The notes under the pieces are model-generated. The model made no database searches and was not told the DNA's origin. It saw only the letters and a program-made list of their open reading frames with translations. This document shows, piece by piece, positions 60,385 through 64,000 of a stretch of 64,000 nt of DNA. Within the stretch, counting starts at the first letter, position 1. Each line of letters begins with the position of its first letter. Made by a program: the position numbers and the translations under genes. The DNA is from Candidatus Contubernalis alkalaceticus (lineage in GTDB: Bacteria; Bacillota; Dethiobacteria; SKNC01). The stretch is from contig NZ_CP054699.1 of assembly GCF_022558445.1 (NCBI RefSeq), positions 1,630,001-1,694,000 of the forward strand, given 5' to 3'.

Positions 60385-61008
60385 ATGGAAATAATCCTCA
60401 GCCTACTTATTGGAATTGGACTCAGCGCGACTTCGGGTTTCAGAGTTTTTGTACCTTTATTAATTATGAGCATTGCTTCACTGTCTGGACATCTGGAGTT
60501 TTCCCACGGTTTCCAATGGATTGGTTCTTACCCTGCCCTTGTAATATTTTTAGTGGCAACCGTTATAGAAGTTCTGGCATATTTTATCCCGTACCTGGAC
60601 AATATTTTGAGTCTAATAAGCTCACCTGTATCTGTAATTGCCGGCATTATTATTACCGCTTCTGTGGTTACAGGAATGAGCCCCCTTCTTACCTGGACAC
60701 TGGCAGTTATTGCCGGTGGGGGCTTTTCACTGGCTGGAAAGGTTACCAGTAATGTGGTTCATACCGGTTCTACAACAATGACTGGAGGAAGCGCTAATCT
60801 AGGAGTTTCCTTTGTGGAAACGGTTATTTCCACGGTAATGGCAGTACTATCGGTCTTATTTCCCCTGCTGGTGATTCTATTTGTAGGGATCATAGGGTGG
60901 GTTTTAGCAAAAATGATGAAGAAGATGAAGCCTGGTTCCAGCCAGGACTTTACTTCACCTTTGAAACCCTGGGCTTACAGCTCACCTCTGCGTCCAGCGC
61001 TTCCATGA
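60385..61008 (+). CDS. DUF4126 membrane protein with a replaced C terminus
   Basis: 207 codons behind GAGGAGA. Residues 1-178 are a complete DUF4126 protein: LSLLIGIGLSATSGFRVFVP, IEVLAYFIPYLDNILSLISS, LAGKVTSNVVHTGSTTMTGG, and a last helix ending VLAKMMKKMK. The remaining 28 residues (PGSSQDFTSPLKPWAYSSPL) are out-of-frame transporter DNA, so the gene end was replaced by a deletion. The function of DUF4126 is unknown. Likely still stable, since only the tail is altered. Confidence 0.75.
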   Translation: MEIILSLLIGIGLSATSGFRVFVPLLIMSIASLSGHLEFSHGFQWIGSYPALVIFLVATVIEVLAYFIPYLDNILSLISSPVSVIAGIIITASVVTGMSPLLTWTLAVIAGGGFSLAGKVTSNVVHTGSTTMTGGSANLGVSFVETVISTVMAVLSVLFPLLVILFVGIIGWVLAKMMKKMKPGSSQDFTSPLKPWAYSSPLRPALP

Positions 61009-61646
61009 TAATTGCAGGAGTTCCCGCGGCCGCTTCTCTAATGGCCAGCCTCTTTCTTAAGGAAAGATTAAACCAGCGGGAATGGACAGGCATATTGTTG
61101 TCTGTGGCCGGGGTAGTGCTGCTGGCTTTTTTCGATGACAATCCCCAATATGCGGTTAGTTCTGTGAAGGGTAATTTCCTGGTATTTCTGGCGGTTATTT
61201 CTGCTGCCGTATACATGGTCCTGGCTCGACGCTTAACTACGAAAATTTCGGTTATGAACATTACTGCATACCAGTTTTTTTACGGTGGTTTATTTTTTCT
61301 TCCGCTGTTTTTGCTGCAGTATAATGCCATGGATTGGCTGCTCATAGAACCGGCAGCCGTGGCAGCACTGGGGTTTTTGATTATTCTATCTACTGTTGCC
61401 GCTTTCCTGGCCTATAATTATGCATTATCAAAAATTAAAACTTCTCATGCCGCTGTTTTCATTAATGGAATACCTCTGGTAACTGTGCTGACTGCAGGCG
61501 TCGTTTTGGGTGAACAGCTGGGATATCTGCAGATTCTGGGGGGATTTATTATCATCACCGGAGTAACCCTTACCAGCTTGAGGACCAAAAGAACGAAAGA
61601 AGAACATGCTGTAATGCATCAAAAAAACGAGAATAAGAAGTTATAA
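60930..61646 (+). pseudogene. EamA (DMT) transporter without its N-terminal part
   Basis: The frame gives FETLGLQLTSASSASMIIAG (helix 3 of EamA, the SAS-A-ii-g-vP pattern), FLKERLNQREWTGILLSVAG, then a complete second EamA repeat (VFLAVISAAVYMVLARRLTT, LSTVAAFLAYNYALSKIKTS, VVLGEQLGYLQILGGFIIIT) and a basic tail. About 70-80 N-terminal residues (two helices) are gone; upstream the frame lies within the DUF4126 gene. The ATG at 60897 gives a protein with an artificial start. Transport activity is unlikely. Confidence 0.75.
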
Positions 61647-61671
61647 TTCTTTTAGAAAGGATGTTTGTAAA

Positions 61672-61833
61672 ATGCGGGTAAAAATATTTGGTTCATTTTT
61701 TACGGTCAAAGAGTTGGAGAATAAAATTAATGATTTTTTAAAACAAAACGAAGATAAGATTGAAGTTATTGACATCAAAATGTCAGGTACTTTTGGCAGC
61801 CTCTATGCCACGGTAATCTATAAGCTTATCTAA
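61672..61833 (+). CDS. Cse60-like small sporulation protein
   Basis: 53 residues: MRVKIFGSFFTVKELENKIN, DFLKQNEDKIEVIDIKMSGT, GSLYATVIYKLI. The pattern (kVKiF---LE--iN-FL----kvidIK-----yatviY) fits the Cse60 family of small proteins made in sporulating cells. AGAAAGGATG lies 8 bases before the ATG. It stands 25 bases after the broken EamA gene on the same strand. Role unknown. Confidence 0.55.
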   Translation: MRVKIFGSFFTVKELENKINDFLKQNEDKIEVIDIKMSGTFGSLYATVIYKLI

Positions 61834-61937
61834 TAGTGTTCCTGTCACTCCGGCCCTCTTTGTAAAACAACATATATAAGAAAGGTTTTTTATATTTTCA
61901 AAAACGATATTAAAGGTGTTTGTTGACAAATAAAACT

Positions 61938-61950
61938 GGGGAGGTTCACC
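61938..61950 (+). repeat. Possible relic of a TnpB element right end
   Basis: GGGGAGGTTCACC is identical to the last 13 bases of the TnpB element at 56724-56736. The matching stem is not present. It may be a relic or coincidence. The stretch 61834-61972 holds nothing else. Confidence 0.25.
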
Positions 61951-61972
61951 GAGGCTTCATCTAAATGAGCAT

Positions 61973-62773
61973 TTACCTTAAAAAATCCAGCACTTTTGTA
62001 ATAAAGTTTTTTGCTGTATACGCATCATGCCCCAGGTCGGGATATATTAACAGCTGGTTGTCTGGTATATGTTCAGCCATTTCCTGTTGTACTTCAGCCC
62101 CTCCAACAATTTTGTCTTCCCCTCCTCCAGCTATCAGGGTGGGGCATTTTATTTTACTCAGTTCCGGATAGGCGTTGTGGGTGATACATGAGTTAGCCTG
62201 AATCAGATAACGCTCCTTCGAAACTGGTTTTCCTGTTCTTCTTATCAGCCAGTAAAACGGCCGCCACTTCCTCAGAGCTTTTTCGATGTAGGCTTTTTCC
62301 ATGGTATCCACCGCCAGGTCCCCATAGCGTTCATTTTCTGCCATGTCTATCCAGTTTACCACAACTTTTTGTATGGTCTGGTTTTGACGGGAAAGTGTAA
62401 CCACAAGCACTAGTTTTTTGACTTTTTCTGGGGAATCAATGGCAAGCCATTGAGAAATCATCCCTCCCTGGGATACGCCCATAACCACAGCATTGTTTAA
62501 ATTTAATATATCCATGGCGGCTGCCTGGTCCTGAGCCATCTCTCTGGTAGTCATCCCGGGCTTAAGTTGATTTTTACGGCTAAAAATCCAAACCCGGTAT
62601 TCCTTGGCAAAGCCGCGATACATAAGCCACATTAGCATCCCCGTACCCTTAACCGTCTTGAGGCCGTCGGAAAGACCGGGGATGATTATTAGAGGCTTGT
62701 TCCCTTTCCCCAGGGAAACGTAATGCATATTGCTGTCTTCAATCTGCAGGACGCCTTCTTTGATATGAAACAT
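61973..62773 (-). CDS. Alpha/beta hydrolase
   Basis: 266 residues. Oxyanion region LIIIPGLSDGLKT, nucleophile MGVSQGGMISQWLA, acid IAGGGEDKIVGG, His in YPDLGHDAYT near the end, all in the usual spacing. No signal peptide, so cytoplasmic. The lid region (about 135-205) has WRPFYWLIRRTGKPVSKER. Esterase or C-C hydrolase; the substrate cannot be predicted. The RBS is moderate (GAAAGG). It follows the DUF4179-type gene by about 40 bases on the same strand, probably in its operon. Confidence 0.85.
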   Translation of the reverse strand: MFHIKEGVLQIEDSNMHYVSLGKGNKPLIIIPGLSDGLKTVKGTGMLMWLMYRGFAKEYRVWIFSRKNQLKPGMTTREMAQDQAAAMDILNLNNAVVMGVSQGGMISQWLAIDSPEKVKKLVLVVTLSRQNQTIQKVVVNWIDMAENERYGDLAVDTMEKAYIEKALRKWRPFYWLIRRTGKPVSKERYLIQANSCITHNAYPELSKIKCPTLIAGGGEDKIVGGAEVQQEMAEHIPDNQLLIYPDLGHDAYTAKNFITKVLDFLR

Positions 62774-62816
62774 CCCTGTACGCCGCCTTTCTTTTTTAAT
62801 AACTCCATCTGCAAAT

Positions 62817-64000
62817 TTAATTAAGCATATCCAGCGGTATTTCCACAGTTACGGTACCGATATCATCATAAGCCCAGTATCCCATATTAATCAGAGCTAC
62901 AGCTGTGCGGTCCGCAGGAAGCTTCCATTGGATTTTCCAGCTTCTTTCCTGTATTTCCTTCGGTTCTTCTCCGGGAAAAACGAATCTGGCTGTGGATTCT
63001 GATTGGCCCGTAACCTCTGGAAATTCCGTCATATGTATACTGCCTTCATCGTCTATGACCTGCCAGTAACTTATTAAAAATGGATCCGGGTTCTTTTCAT
63101 CTACCTCAACACTGATAACCGCCTTTCCCTTTTCATTATTTGTATCAAATTCTACTATCTTAACCCTGCGCCCATCCGGAGATTGTGAGGACCTGTCACC
63201 TTTAAATGGCAAAATTGTTTCTCCTTCATGAAACAATAAGCCAGACAGCCCGATGGTCACTACAGAGTCTTGGGACAGCCCTTCCAGGGGTTGAAAATGC
63301 ACCTGATACTGCTCTTTCCAGGTTCCATCCTCCTGCAGAGTTCCCTGTCCCCCACCTCCTCTAGACCCTACCTCATTTCCGTCCAGTGAAAGGGTTACAA
63401 ACCTGGATGACAGGTCAGGTCCATGAAAGTCTCCGTGATATTTTATTACTAGCTCTGTTTGGGTAGGAGCAAGCCGTAATTCTTCCACAGTAATCAAGCC
63501 TGCGGGGACTTCAAACTCTTTATTGATTAAAACACTCCTGGTAAGCTGGCTTAATGGTTCCCTGGTAACGGAGAACGATACCTGCCAGTTTCCTTTTATA
63601 TCTCCGATACTTTCTATTATGAAGGTCAATATACCATTATATTCCGGAAGAGGGTCAAATTCCATGCTGCCAACGTAAACACCGTCTATAACATCTCCCC
63701 GGGCGCCCATGCCGGTAACAAACTTACTGCCGTTGAACAAAATCTCGTCAAAGTAAACAGGCTTTGGGGAACTGCCCTCCAGTGAATAAAAAACAGTAGT
63801 TTGAATGGGGTCAGCCAGCACTTTATGGATATTAACAGTATAACCCCTAGCCGTTGTGCTCACCAGTACTTCCTGAAACATATCGTGTTCCTCAGCCCAT
63901 TCCCAACCCTTCTCTATTTCAGTCCATTCCCCAATATATCTGTTAATTATGGGTATATTTTCAGCGGCCCAGGTTCGTACTTCGGGAACATTCATAACCA
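62817..64000 (-). CDS. DUF4179-type extracytoplasmic protein (5' end outside the window)
   Basis: The frame is open to the window edge; an in-frame ATG at 63995 is probably internal. About 394 residues are visible, all beta-rich: a DUF4179-like domain (about 20-170: VFYSLEGSS, YFDEILFNGSKFVTGMGARG, GDIKGNWQVSFSVTREPLSQ) and a second Ig-like domain (about 180-290: PAGLITVEELRLAPTQTELV, RFVTLSLDGNEVGSRGGGGQ), then a third beta domain. In complete homologues a cytoplasmic anti-sigma start and one membrane helix precede these domains. The sigma gene would be expected upstream, outside the window. Confidence 0.7.
   Translation of the reverse strand, partial: VMNVPEVRTWAAENIPIINRYIGEWTEIEKGWEWAEEHDMFQEVLVSTTARGYTVNIHKVLADPIQTTVFYSLEGSSPKPVYFDEILFNGSKFVTGMGARGDVIDGVYVGSMEFDPLPEYNGILTFIIESIGDIKGNWQVSFSVTREPLSQLTRSVLINKEFEVPAGLITVEELRLAPTQTELVIKYHGDFHGPDLSSRFVTLSLDGNEVGSRGGGGQGTLQEDGTWKEQYQVHFQPLEGLSQDSVVTIGLSGLLFHEGETILPFKGDRSSQSPDGRRVKIVEFDTNNEKGKAVISVEVDEKNPDPFLISYWQVIDDEGSIHMTEFPEVTGQSESTARFVFPGEEPKEIQERSWKIQWKLPADRTAVALINMGYWAYDDIGTVTVEIPLDMLN

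Noticed and set aside
1-64000. CRISPR arrays, rRNA and tRNA genes
   Set aside because: No regularly spaced repeats and no rRNA or tRNA-like sequences were seen; the short repeats found are dispersed or tandem hairpins of mobile elements.

Overview
The window looks like an accessory, rearranged stretch of a low-GC, probably spore-forming Firmicute of the Clostridia type. The grounds are AT-rich intergenic DNA, strong AGGAGG-type ribosome binding sites with GTG and TTG starts, a T-box leader on a methionyl-tRNA synthetase gene, PadR/DUF1700, WYL, MerR-TipAS and DrrAB modules, and a small Cse60-like sporulation protein. No rRNA, tRNA or CRISPR array was seen. The species cannot be named from the sequence alone.

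Layout. 0-3 kb: the end of a membrane protein gene, an acyltransferase-like membrane protein, a DUF6608-like protein and an unusual flavodoxin-GNAT-Cdd1 fusion. 3.0-5.5 kb: an IS66-type element. 5.5-12 kb: a WYL regulator with a DUF2268 metalloprotease, a deleted PadR-DUF1700-DUF4097 operon, and a MerR/TipAS-controlled DrrAB-type exporter. 12-15 kb: a Tn1549/CTn-type conjugation gene killed by an IS1634-type element, with its target duplication still intact. 15-19 kb: small membrane proteins and an IS3-type element next to a radical SAM gene fragment. 19-28 kb: a frameshifted amidase; VapBC, MazEF and HigBA toxin-antitoxin pairs; a second IS1634-type element; a second IS3-type element lodged exactly between higB and higA; and three copies of a palindromic repeat whose stems covary.

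28-39 kb is the best preserved part: an MBL hydrolase, an esterase with a TetR regulator, a two-component system followed by a MacB/FtsX-type ABC transporter, and a GT1 glycosyltransferase downstream of a TetR regulator whose promoter sits inside a perfect inverted repeat. 39.8-41.8 kb: metG with its Met T-box. 42-53 kb is dominated by decay: alpha/beta hydrolases broken by stops or frameshifts, short C-terminal gene remnants, and a 0.4 kb segment present twice, once split by about 0.55 kb. 53-57 kb: a PIN/Phd toxin-antitoxin pair and an IS1341-type TnpB element inserted into a DUF6933-like gene. 57-64 kb: a SEC-C/TPR protein, a MazG-like protein, a frameshifted ECF sigma factor with a soluble partner of unknown function, a DUF4126 gene fused by deletion to a headless EamA transporter, a Cse60-like protein, one more hydrolase and a partial DUF4179-type extracytoplasmic protein.

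The genes do not form one pathway. What unites the window is exporters under local sensors, toxin-antitoxin pairs and IS elements among many broken genes. Several frameshifts fall in homopolymer runs, so some may be sequencing errors; the IS insertions, deletion junctions and target duplications are not explained that way.
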